A stretch of DNA of 64,000 nucleotides from Isoperla grammatica. Lineage: Eukaryota; Arthropoda; Insecta; Plecoptera; Perlodidae. Of this stretch, positions 22,147-32,723 are shown piece after piece. Both the position numbers and the translations under genes were made by a program. Below the pieces are notes generated by a model. The model saw only the letters and a program-made list of their open reading frames with translations. It ran no database searches and was not told where the DNA came from. The stretch spans positions 41,998,378 through 42,062,377 of the forward strand of contig OX246744.1 in the NCBI GenBank assembly GCA_945910005.1, in the 5' to 3' direction. Numbering within the stretch: position 1 is the first letter of the stretch; the number at the start of each line of letters is the position of its first letter.

Positions 22147-22335
22147 TCACTTAAGGCTCAGCGGTAAGACGCGAGACTCTAATTCGGGAGGTCGCCGGTT
22201 CGATTCCGGCCACTGGCAGTCCTGACTGAAGGTTTTTTCCGAGGTTTTCCTCAGTCGTAAAAGCGAATGCTGGGATTGAGTCATACTATCAGCCCTCGGA
22301 CAATCCTTCCCAACTATCCAAACACCCTAATAACC
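22147..22335 (+). repeat. tRNA-derived SINE
   Basis: GGCTCAGCGGTAAGACGCG (A-box part) and GTCGCCGGTTCGATTCCGG (B-box part) are followed by the same tail as the exon 5 SINE (CTCAGTCGTAAAAGCGAATG) and then CCAACTATCCAAACACCC. It is absent at the matching place in copy 2's flank. Confidence 0.7.
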
Positions 22336-22382
22336 TAGTTAGTCACCTGAAGAGGGGCCCATCAGGTAAAACGGGTGTGCAC

Positions 22383-23135
22383 TAGAGATACGAATTTGTG
22401 GGAAAAGTACGGCCCGGCCTGGCCCGTGGCCCGGCCCGAAACTGTCCGGCCCGAGTCCGGCCCGACAAGGTAAAAACCTACTGCCACCCGGCCCGAAAGT
22501 CGGCCCGAAAGCCCGGCCCGAAAGCCCGAAAACCCGGCCCGGCCCGAAAGCGCGGCCTGGCCTTATAGTAAAGCCGCCACAGTGTTGGCTATAGGGGTAG
22601 GGAATAGGAGAATGTTGTGTGTGGGTGGGTAGACTGTGTTCTGTTGAGAACTCCAAAAAACAAACTGCTTACCGCTGTTTAGATAACTAAACTGAAGCAG
22701 CTCTATATTCAATTTTATAGAATTATTTTTTTTTAATTATAAAAAACATTATTAAATATTGATATCCAGCCCCAAAATGCTGGCCAGGGAAGCCAGAAAC
22801 CCGACCCGGCACGAAAGCCCGACTCGGCCCGAAAGCCCGACTCGGCCCGAAAGCCTGACTCGGCCCGAAAGCCCGACTAGGCCCGAAAGCCCGACTCGGC
22901 CCGAAAGCCCGACTAGGCCCGAAAGCCCGACTCGGCCCAAAAGCCCGAACTGGCCCGAAAGCCCGAAAGCCCGAAAGCCTGGCCCGGCCCGGCCAGAACT
23001 TTCAATGCTTCGGCCCGATACCGGCCCGAAGCCCGAAGCTAGCTTAAGAAACCCGGCCCGGCCCGGCCCAAAAGTCGGGCCGGGCCGGGCCGGTCCGGGC
23101 TTTCGGGCCGTTCGGGCCACAAATTCCCATCTCCA
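22383..23135. mobile_element. Non-autonomous hAT element filled with CCCGAAAG repeats
   Basis: Ends TAGAGATACGAATTTGTGG and CCACAAATTCCCATCTCCA are imperfect inverted repeats. GTGTGCAC stands on both sides (22375-22382 and 23136-23143), an 8-bp duplication as made by hAT transposases. Both arms carry arrays of CGGCCCGAAAGCCCGACT (period about 18 bp) around an AT-rich middle. Open frames on both strands (for example 129 codons at 22759) come from the repeat. Confidence 0.82.
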
Positions 23136-23436
23136 GTGTGCACCCTAGAACGGGTATTCCTACAAAAATTGTTATTATTATTATTCCCATTATTCAAGAA
23201 AGCAACCACCTTCTCGGCTGGTATCGACAGCTACGGACAAATATCTTGAATACTATGGATGGATACAGCTAACTCAGCCCAGGGGAAGGTCCGAGCTTTT
23301 TGTAACTGTAGGCCCTATATCACCAAATCGACTGTCGCGGGAAATTTTAGACATGACTGACATATATCTTACAACTTTCAACAAAGTCAGGTAAGTGATT
23401 GGCTGGGTGTTAGTTAGGTTGGAACCTATAGTGTAG

Positions 23437-23976
23437 ACTATTTTACGCGCCGTTTAGTGGGCGCTGACATCTTACCATAATACTTCCTTGTTTGAATTCC
23501 GGCCGCCATTGCAACAATAAGCCTTCCCGAATATCATTCCTAATTACAATTATTTCGAAGATTATATTGAGGCACAGCTTTCTTGAACGTCGGTTCAATT
23601 CACGGATTGACCCGTCGAGAAGGCTGTGTATTGAGGAAGTAGAATGGCCCCAATGATTTTCAACATATTCTACAGTAGGCTAGATCGCCAGTCCCCCAAC
23701 CTTCCACTCAGTAGCAAGCGTAGCGATTCGAAGCCATCTTGAAATTGGCAATTTACATGCTGATTTGGACCTTTTAGTACTGCTAGCGCTGCCAATGGCA
23801 GAAAGTCGCATTAGAAACTCCTATTCCCGCCTTTGTTATTTGCCCATTTCAAGATGGCTTCTAATTGACACGCTTGTGGCTGCTAGGTTGCGCATCTAGC
23901 CTACTATAGATGTTGAAAATCATTGATGCCAACGCCCACTAAACGGCGCGTAAAATAGCCAATACTCACATTTGGT
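23437..23976. mobile_element. MITE with GGCGCGTAAAAT ends, interrupted by a second TIR element (23656-23920)
   Basis: The outer ends ATTTTACGCGCCGTTTAGTG and CACTAAACGGCGCGTAAAAT are a perfect inverted repeat of 20 bp. The GGCACAGC hairpin typical of the intron 2 element lies at 23571-23632. At 23656-23920 an inner element with ends ATTTTCAACATATTCTACAG and its near complement has jumped in. Confidence 0.7.
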
Positions 23977-23994
23977 TGGCCAAGCCTCACTCAT

Positions 23995-24476
23995 GGCTGC
24001 GTACCAACTTTGACTGCGTTCACTGTGGCTGTGACTGGTGGTGGGGGTAGCCCAGTCAACGCAGTGAACGCAGCAGCTGGTACGGGCTGCAGTCACAGTC
24101 ACAGCGAAAGCAGACAACAGCAGAAATTGTCATTCATAAAAGCAACATTAGCCATCTGTTAATTAACCTTACAACATTACATTAATAATTTAACGCTTAT
24201 GAGACTTCTAAGATGAGATTATATGGTGTTGTGATGTCACTTACTATTTAAACAATATAATATTGTCTATAAATTCATAATTCGCGGTAAAATTATTAGC
24301 CACGCCCCCCTTGACTGTGATAGCTAGATCTTCTCGGCCCAGTCATCGCAGTGACTGGAGGGGTAACTGCGAGGTGAACTGGTACGCAAAAAGCAGTGAC
24401 TGCAGCTTGACTGCGAGTCAAGCTGGTACGGATCTCAGTCACTGCAGTCACTCCCAGTCATAGTTGGTACGCAGCC
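23995..24476. mobile_element. TIR element with CAT target duplication
   Basis: Ends GGCTGCGTACCAACTTTGACT and AGTCATAGTTGGTACGCAGCC pair imperfectly. CAT lies on both sides (23992-23994 and 24477-24479). Inside, CAGTCACTGCAGTCACT-type words are repeated. No coding capacity. Confidence 0.65.
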
Positions 24477-24539
24477 CATCTGTGACGTCACCAGCCCCAA
24501 AGTTGCTGTGGAGCGACTTTAGAAGGCAGTGACAAGCTG

Positions 24540-24665
24540 TCATGACAACGGCAATATTAGTTTGCGTTCAACTGTTTAACAATCGGGTATATCACCACTG
24601 CATTCTGTTTTCATGAACATTAACATTGTATTATTGTGTGAAACAGAATTAATATAATATACAAT
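24540..24665 (+). promoter_or_regulatory. Conserved block upstream of the CAP first exon (copy 2; copy 3 at 54460-54614)
   Basis: Copies 2 and 3 share GAAGGCAGTG, CAACTGTTTAACAATC, CTGCATTCTGTTTTCATGAA and TATTGTGTGAAAC in order up to the ATG. An AT-rich TAATATAATATACA lies just before it. This is the best candidate for the promoter and 5' UTR; the start point of transcription cannot be read. Confidence 0.35.
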
Positions 24666-24788
24666 ATGAATAGCATCAACATTATCATTGTATTTTTCGT
24701 GTGTTGTGACTATTGTTTTGGAGCACAATCAAACTATTGCAGGAAGAGGCAAATATATTGTCCACCATATGGGCATGTATTGTGTAAG
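24666..24788 (+). CDS. Exon 1 of CAP copy 2 (signal peptide)
   Basis: ATG to AAG/GTAAGTAG; 41 codons; leaves in phase 0. It begins MNSINIIIVFFVCC, a hydrophobic signal peptide, with a likely cut near FGAQS. The mature start is NYCRKRQIYC, then PPYGHVLCK. This NYC…C…GHxxCK pattern is the known N-terminus of arthropod antigen-5-like CAP proteins. Copy 3 has the same exon with few changes. Confidence 0.82.
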
Positions 24789-25054
24789 GTAAGTAGGCCC
24801 TAGTAGGTATAGTACCAGAGCTGGGCAATACTCATATTTATATTTTAGATACCAAATATAAGATACAAAATTAAATTTATTTTGTATACAAAATATAACT
24901 TAATTAACAAATTGCTCTTTTGTAATTACTTACTTTAGTCCTTTGCATAACGAGAATGACGGTATAAAATTTGGGTCAAAGGATGACATATATCAAAAGA
25001 AAGCTTGAGACGAGTACTTTTCAAAACAACATGATATACTGCTGGCAAATCCAG

Positions 25055-25515
25055 GGGCCGGATTCACAAGAGGTCTTAACTTAGGACCGGTCCTAAGTCC
25101 TGCTGTACCGTATGTGCTATTATAAATCCATATTAGGCCTACTACACGGCCCAATTGATAGCTACTTTCGTGGAAATCACAGTGAACTTAAAATATTGCA
25201 AGGCGGTGTTTAAAAGTTTAGTGTTTTGTTTTCTAAGACCTTCACATTCTAAAAACAGAGAAATGTGTATGTCAAGGTAAGTAAATGATATTTATTTATG
25301 TTCACACTTCGAAGTCATAGACGCATTGCCACCATCTTTGAAGAAAGATAAGACCAACTCAGACCGGGCCTAAATATTTGTCTCAAATGTTTGTTATTTA
25401 CTAGGGTTTCTTAGCAACGTCGAGTCGAGGCTATGTGTAGGTCCGTATCAGCCAATGGCGTAGTGGTCCTAAAGTTAGGCCAGGCCTAAGTTAAGACCTC
25501 TTGTGAATCCGGCCC
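25055..25515. mobile_element. Harbinger-like element with 31-bp perfect inverted ends
   Basis: Both ends start GGGCCGGATTCACAAGAGG and pair perfectly for 31 bp. CAG stands on both sides (25052-25054 and 25516-25518). The opposite arm of the host palindrome (near 28185) still has the empty site, with one CAG, which proves the duplication. No transposase frame. Confidence 0.85.
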
Positions 25516-26220
25516 CAGCTTTCTATGTCAAAACCAGGGTCAAAGGTCAAATTTGTAATTTTTTAAATAATTTTTAATAAAATAATGAAAAATGTTTGCA
25601 AGTTTAATCATACACTTTTAGTAAGGTTAATGTGTTATGTTTCTTAAAAAAAAATTAAATTAACCATTTAGCCTTTTTTGACCTTAATTGAGGTCAATTC
25701 CCTAAAAATGGGTAATTTTTAAAATTTCCTTCGATTTATTGGCCAATATTCATTATATCAACGTTCTTACTCATAAATACGTTAAAATGAATTGTTCTTA
25801 TTGTTATCACATTGTTTTCACGGTATTCATTCAAAATGGCGGTCAAAGGTCAATAGGTAAGTATCGTCAAACTAGGTCTAGTAACTAAAATATTACTTGT
25901 GGGTACTCTAAAGACGCAGAATTTTAACTGCAATTACAATAACGAATAACAATATCATGTTTTAATCGTAAGAGAATGTAATTATCATATAACTTATAAA
26001 CTACTTAAGATTGTTACTGAATTTCTAATTAATGTCCTCAGACATCAGGGTATTCTTGAATGGGTCTGCAACTGCAACAATATACATTTTTAGAAAAGAA
26101 CATGACCATGCTCAGATACGTGATATGATAGTATGATATGATATATGTCCTAGCAGTCACTGTCTAGTCATCAAATTAATCAGATTGAAGTCAAAATCAC
26201 TCAAAATTGAAGTCGTCAGA

Positions 26221-26640
26221 TTAATCACCTTCTGATTCACTGGAATTCTCATGCTGGGTACCGATATTCGGACAGTCCTTCAGCTTACACGCGTGGGTAC
26301 ACTTCAGCTGATTGGCCAAACACTCATAGGTCGGCATCTTGCAAACACGGAAACAGTTACAGGCTAGGAGATCCATAACGGTCAAAGGTACTGGAGTTCC
26401 AATCATCCACTCGTTGCTCAGATCTCCTTCTGCCGTGGTTTTCCATCCATAGCCAAACAGATCGGGAACATCAGGGTTGCCTTCCAAGCAACGTATCAAT
26501 AGATCGTGTTTGGTTGATAACTCACAGTCGCAGGATATGAAGCAGTAAGCAATCGTTACAAGGTGGTAGCTGATTAGACTTCATATCATCACACTTACTT
26601 CTAAAAAGCTCGTAGCGCAGCAGGTTGACGCATGACAGAG
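26221..26640 (-). pseudogene. Remnant of a transposon protein with a CXC-type Cys-rich end
   Basis: The minus-strand frame 26499-26221 (92 codons) has FGYGWKTTAEGDLSNEWMIG and a Cys cluster (LLACNCFRVCK, YECLANQLKCTHACK, DCPN), ending in an acidic tail (NSSESEGD) and TGA/TAA. The spacing recalls the tesmin/TSO1-like CXC repeats that end many uncharacterised invertebrate transposon-linked proteins. Upstream, LPPCNDCLLLHILR appears in another frame, so the gene is frameshifted. The inverted copy at 27070-27515 is more decayed. The function in the element is unknown. Confidence 0.5.
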
Positions 26641-27433
26641 TCGTGGTCAAAGAGCAGAGTTAACAGACAAACTCTTCGAGTTTTTTTGATGACATCGATA
26701 GAAACTCTCCAGTCCTGATCCATCTTGCTTAGCTTGACACAGAAATGCGAGTTTTTTTCTCATGATATTTAAAGTTCTCTTTTTCCCTTTACCACTGAAT
26801 GAGCTCACTCAGGTTGGAACACATAGTCGTCCCCTACACCTATAAATGCGCCCGTTGTTAACAAGGTAACAGTTTCATACATGTCATTTCCCATATAGAA
26901 AACATATCCATAGCAACATTGGGTGCCTCTAGGTAAAGTGGTCGACTATGAATTCCAACCTTTGTTACAACCAGTGCATGGAGGTCAGGGAGGGTATTAC
27001 ATACCTCGAATCCCAACGAACTCGCTAGTTTTTGCACATCTTCGAAGTGTGTTTGATTTTTGGTAGTCAAGCGTCAACCAGCTGCCCTACGAGCTTTTTA
27101 AAAGTAAATGTGATGATATTAAGTCTAATCAGCTACCACCTTGAAACGATTGCCTACTGCTTCAAATCCTGCGGCTGCGAGCTAACCACCAAACAGCGGT
27201 CTGGATACGTTGTTTGGACGCCAACCCTGATGTTCCTGATCCGCGTGGCTATGGATGGGAAACCACGGCAGAAGGAGATCTGAGCAACGAGTGGATGATT
27301 GGAACTCCAGTACCTTTGACCGTTATGGATCTCCTAGCCTGAAACTGTTGCCGTGTTTGCAAGATGCCGACATGCGAGTGTTTGGCCAATCAATAAAAGT
27401 GTACCCACGCTTGTAAGCTGAAGGATTGTACAA

Positions 27434-27478
27434 ATACCAGTACCAGTACCAGTACCAGTACCAGTACCAGTACCAGTA
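27434..27478. repeat. (CCAGTA)n hexamer tract inside one palindrome arm
   Basis: Seven or so TACCAG units stand where the other arm has a single GGTACCCAGC. The expansion thus happened after the palindrome formed. The minus strand would read alternating Tyr-Trp. Confidence 0.9.
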
Positions 27479-29614
27479 GCCAGCATGAGAATTCCCGTGA
27501 GTCAGAAGGTGATTAATCTTACAACTTGGACAGTGACTGCTAAGGTAGATATAACATAATACTAGTATCATATCACGTATCTCAGCATGGTCATGCTCTT
27601 TTCTAAAAATGTATTTTGTTGCAGTTGCACACCCATTCAAGAATAACCTGATGTCTGAGGACATTAATTAGAAATTCAGTAACAACCTTAAGAAGTTTAT
27701 AAGTTATATGATAATTACATTCTCTTACGATTAAAACATGATATTGTTATTCGTTATTGTAATTGCAGTTAAAATTCTGCGTCTTCAGAGTACCCACAAG
27801 TAATATTTTAGTTACTAGACCTAGTTTGACGATACTTACCTATTGACCTTTGACCGCCATTTTGAATGAATACCGTGAAAACAATGTGATAACAATAAGA
27901 ACTATTCATTTTTCACGTATTTATGAGTAAGTACGTTGATATAAGGAATATTGGCCAATAAATCGAAGAAAATTTTAGAAATTACCCATTTTGAGGAAAT
28001 TGGCCCCAATCAAGGTCAAAAAAGGTAAGTAGGTAATTTAATTTTTTTTTTATAAACTTTATACATTTATCTTACTAAAAGAGTATTTTTAAACTTGCAA
28101 ACATTTTTTGTTATTTAATAAAAAATTATTTAAAAAATTACAAATTTGACCTTTGACCCTGGTTTTGACATAGAAAGCTGGATTTGCCAGAGGTATATCA
28201 TGGTTTTTTGAAAAGAACTCGTCTCAAGCTTTCATTTGATATATGTCATCCTTTGACCCAAATTTTATACCGACCAGGCCTTTTTCGAGCGTTATGCAAA
28301 GGACTACATTTACATTTGTTTATATTAATCCATTTACTTCTTATTACTACGATATTGTGAATCGAGAACGTCAATATGAATCTAATTAAAATGGTATAAA
28401 GTAACGAAGAAACTCACTTTACATACAAATCAAATCTTTAGTTAAACTTAATTCGTGTAAATATATTAAAACTGTGTTTATTATTTTTATTTTTTATTAA
28501 TAGCCTAGACTGTATTTTCTCTCTTCAGAACATTGTGTACCTGAGTAATTAAATTGCTTCCAACTCTTTCTTTATACAATGTTAAATACAATGTCAACGG
28601 TTTAATGAACTTCTATTACGGGCCAGTTTCACTAAACTTTACCTTCAATTTTCTGATAATGGGAGATCAAAAATGGCACCCGGTAGGAGCCACCATGGTT
28701 TTGTATGTAATGTTCGTTGTAACTATGGTAACCAATCCGAGATTAGTAAAACGGCCGATTAGAAAGTTTGGGGAATTCGGACCATAAACTTATTTTGGCA
28801 ACAGCCAATGGGAAGCCTGGTTGCCAAGGTGAAAATAAGTTAGTACCTTACTAAATACTTCATAATTCAGCCTGAATTACGCCCGGGTATTATAAACTTC
28901 GGATAAATATTTAGTAAGCTACTAACATGTTTTCAACATGGCATCCAGGCTTCCCATTGGTTGTTGCAACGGTGAACACAAGTTAGTAGCGTTCTAAATA
29001 TTTATCATAATACCGGGTCAAATTTAAGTAGGATTATAACTAGAGAATCACAAAAATGGTGAAAACGAAATTTCCGTTTTTTTTTTAAGTTGCAGTAATC
29101 CCTCCAAATTCAGTTGGCAAACGAATCACTTGCGTTGCGATTGAATGGGATCAATTGTAACTTATTTCGCGAATTTTCGCGATATTATAGTTCAAGTCGC
29201 GAGAAAGTGGCGAAATAATCAATGTATGTCTTAAAGCGAAATAGCTCGCGAAATTTAGAACTCACTATAAAATCATTATGCTTTCCAGATGAATTTGAGT
29301 TAATAATGAAAACAAATTAGGTATAACACACTTATAGCTATGCTTGTTTCTCTTTTAAATCACTCGAACGTATACCCGTATTCCCCCCATCTCGGTATTT
29401 GTGAAATAGATTGTTAGAATTCATGCAAAATGATCAAAATAAAGCTCTCTCCCATATTCTTGTTTACTTACAAGGGAGCAAATTTGCGACTTTTTTTCAA
29501 ATAACGAAAATTCTCGTATTTCTCTTTTCAAGTCGCAAAATTTCAATGTTTAAACAACTATTTTTGCAATTCTGAAAAAGAGTTGTCACCCATTATGCCA
29601 GCTATGTGTTGCAG

Positions 29615-30834
29615 GATAACGGGGTAGACATGTGTAGCAAGACCAACAGTACAGCAGACCCAGATGTCATAGTGAATACTCTCAACACACGACGTAATGT
29701 TATTGCTATGGGTCATAGCATGCAATATGATGCTATGTGTTGCTATGTGTTGCAGGATAACGGGGTAGACATGTGTAGCAAGGCCAACAGTACAGCAGAC
29801 CCAGATGTCATAGTGAATACTCTCAACTCACGGCGTAATGTTATTGCTATGGGTCATAGCATCCAATATGATGCTATGTGTTGCAGGATAACGGGGTAGA
29901 CATGTGTGGCAAGGCCAACAGTAGGCCTACAGCAGACCCAGATGTCATAGTGAATACTCTCAACTCACGACGTAATGTTATTGCTATGTGTCATAGCATA
30001 GCATCCAATATGATGCTATGTGTTGCAGGATAACGGGGTAGACATGTGTTGCAAGGCCAACAGTACAGCAGACCCAGATGTCATAGTGAATACTCTCAAC
30101 TCACGACGTAATGTTATTGCTATGTGTCATAGCATAGCATCCAATATGATGCTATGTGTTGCAGGATAACGGGGTAGACATGTGTTGCAAGGCCAACAGT
30201 ACAGCAGACCCAGATGTCATAGTGAATACTCTCAACTCACGACGTAATGTTATTGCTATGTGTCATAGCATAGCATCCAATATGATGCTATGTGTTGCAG
30301 GATAACGGGGTAGACATGTGTGGCAAGGCCAACAGTACAGCAGACCCAGATGTCATAGTGAATACTCTCAACTCACGCCGTAATGTTATTGCTATGGGTC
30401 ATAGCATCCAATATGATGCTATGTGTTGCAGGATAACGGGGTAGACATGTGTGGCAAGGCCAACAGTACAGCAGACCCAGATGTCATAGTGAATACTCTC
30501 AACTCACGGCGTAATGTTATTGCTATGGGTCATAGCATCCAATATGATGCTATGTGTTGCAGGATAACGGGGTAGACATGTGTGGCAAGGCCAACAGTAC
30601 AGCAGACCCAGATGTCATAGTGAATACTCTCAACTCACGACGTAATGTTATTGCTATGTGTCATAGCATAGCATCCAATATGATGCTATGTGTTGCAGGA
30701 TAACGGGGTAGACATGTGTTGCAAGGCCAACAGTACAGCAGACCCAGATGTCATAGTGAATACTCTCAACTCACGACGTAATGTTATTGCTATGTGTCAT
30801 AGCATAGCATCCAATATGATGCTATGTGTTGCAG
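29615..30834 (+). repeat. Exon 2-derived array, CAP copy 2 (9 units upstream of exon 2)
   Basis: The units are the same as in copy 1 (acceptor TGTGTTGCAG, GATAACGGGG and on). Here they vary in length: several units have CATAGCATAGCATCC (+5 bp), one has a repeated GCTATGTGTT (+11), and one has TAGGCC inside. The last unit becomes the true exon 2 at 30835. Confidence 0.92.
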
Positions 30835-30990
30835 GATAACGGGGTAGACATGTGTGGCAAGGCCAACAGTACAGCAGACCCAGATGTCATAGTGAATACT
30901 CTCAACGCACGGCGTAATGTTATTGCTATGGGTAGTAAAATCAAGGACCCAGTGAGCGGTCTACCTCCTGCATCCAATATGATGCGATTG
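30835..30990 (+). CDS. Exon 2 of CAP copy 2
   Basis: 156 bp, phase 0 to 0, with GKANSTADPDVIV and LNARRNVIAMG, ending MMRL before GTAATAATA. It differs from copy 1 in GNASS to GKANS; each form is also common in the arrays. Confidence 0.83.
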
Positions 30991-31879
30991 GTAATAATAA
31001 CTCAAATACTTTACTACTATCATTGAGTTTATTAGTGTAGGGTAGTCCAAGCGGCCATTGGCGACTGTCTACCCATAAATCGCCCGTGTACGCTTGTAGT
31101 ACTGGCGGGAGCCGCTAGGTGCCACTACACGTACCCACTGATTAGGCCGCGCTGATGTGGCGGCACCTAGCGGCTCCCGCCAGTACTACTAGCGTACTCG
31201 GGCGATCTATGGGTAGACAGTTGCCAATGAATGACCCTTTTGAACCTACTTCTACTATAGTACAGGGGCTGGATTCACAAGAAGTCTCCACATAGGCTAG
31301 GCCTTACTACACTATAGTAACACTAGGGGCGGAATGCAGAGTCGAGTTAAGTATATGAATTGTTTATGGTTGCTATGGAGTTTGTTCTAATGGAAAATAG
31401 CGTGTAATAAAACTATTCCATAGCAACAAATACTGTTAACTAAACTTGACACTTGACTGTGCATACGGCCCTAAGATTTAGGACCTGACTTAAGACCACC
31501 AGAAAGGAACTCTTGTGAACCCGGCTGCAGATATGGTCCGCGAGGGACGTGGCGAGCCTATAGGCTAGGCCTAGACCCAACGCTAAGACTATGCCATTAT
31601 ATTTTAGCCATCTTTGAACTTCCGGCCGCCATTTCAACCATTCTTTAATACACAGACTTTTTTGAATATCTTGCCGGGATACATTGAGGCACAGCCTGCT
31701 TGAACGTCGGTTCAATCCGAGGTTCTATCGCGGATTGACCCGTCGAGAAGGCTGTGCATTGAGGAAGTAGTATGGTCGTAATGGCGGACGCCCAAGGTGT
31801 CAGCGCCCACTAAAGGGCGCGTAAAATAGCCATTGTGACGTCACGCGTGGATACTCCCTCGACATAATCTTTGTTTCAG

Positions 31880-31979
31880 TACTGGGACGAAGAATTGGAG
31901 ACAATAGTCAACGCCATGGCTGAAGTCTGCCCTGATTGGCGCGCCTGCGATGCTGACTCGGACATTTGCTACAACACGG
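31880..31979 (+). CDS. Exon 3 of CAP copy 2
   Basis: 100 bp, acceptor TTTGTTTCAG, donor ACGG/GTGAGC. It codes YWDEELETIVNAMAEVC (Ile to Met compared with copy 1). A run of 14 C follows the donor almost at once (31984-31997). Confidence 0.82.
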
Positions 31980-32596
31980 GTGAGCCCCCCCCCCCCCCTA
32001 AACTCTCACGCTTGAACATATTGTTAAGAAAAGGGGGGCGGGTATTTATAGTATAATAATATAGGTCCTACATATGTAAATATGTAGTTTTTTTGAGTAT
32101 TGTTTTGACGTTTTGAGGTTATTGGACTGAATTCTTGTTTGTTATTGTGTTTACTTTGTCTCGTTTTTCAACAATGATTTCCTTCGATAGGCTACTAGCA
32201 ACACCAAAAGACAACAATGAAACAAATAAATTGAATCGATGGACATACAACAAGCTGTCAAAAAATAACTTCTACTAATTTTGGAAAACAAAACAAAAAA
32301 CAAACAATTACACATATAAAACGTTCACTTAGTCGTTTCCAATCATTAAAAGTTTTAAATGGCGAGCAGAACTATTGCTACACTTGTTTTTATTTGTATG
32401 GTTGACATTTTATTATTTTGACAGCTGATTGTTTATACATCAGTTCAATTCATTTGTTCCATTGTTGTAGTCCGGATGTGACGTCAGTTGCAGGTTCCCT
32501 ATAGGCAGCTCAATTGCTGACTCCTGATAAGCTATTGACTAACACGGGGATGAAGTTTGCAAATGTACTGTAATGTACGGACTTTGTCTCTTTCAG

Positions 32597-32723
32597 AGCG
32601 GTTCTCTGTGTCTTGTCTAGCGGCAGACTTGACACAGGTTGACAGCATGGAGGGCGCTATAGATTCCTGGATTAAGACGGGACAGAACCTGACGATCAAC
32701 TACGGCGCGGTGGACTTCTTCTG
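32597..32723 (+). CDS. Exon 4 of CAP copy 2
   Basis: 127 bp, acceptor TCTCTTTCAG, donor TCTG/GTGAGC. It codes RFSVSCLAADLTQVDSM, EGAIDSWI and VDFFW (one Thr to Ser change from copy 1). Confidence 0.82.

Larger units (their letters stand above)
24936..28306. mobile_element. 3.4-kb palindromic transposon in intron 1 of CAP copy 2
   Basis: The outer ends TAGTCCTTTGCATAACG and CGTTATGCAAAGGACTA pair. The arms (24936 to about 26635 and about 27068 to 28306) are inverted copies of each other around a spacer of about 430 bp. The left arm is longer because of a 461-bp insertion (25055-25515). Both arms carry the same coding remnant with a Cys-rich end. Copy 3 lacks the whole element and reads straight across. 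The superfamily is not clear to me. Confidence 0.75.
24789..30834 (+). other. Intron 1 of CAP copy 2
   Basis: The intron is about 6 kb, of which 24936-28306 is an inserted palindromic transposon that copy 3 lacks. The rest (28330-29614) matches copies 1 and 3, and its end is the exon 2 array. Confidence 0.7.

Noticed and set aside
22759..23148. Arg/Pro-rich protein of 129 codons and the opposite 122-codon frame
   Set aside because: Both are translations of the CCCGAAAG array inside a hAT element.
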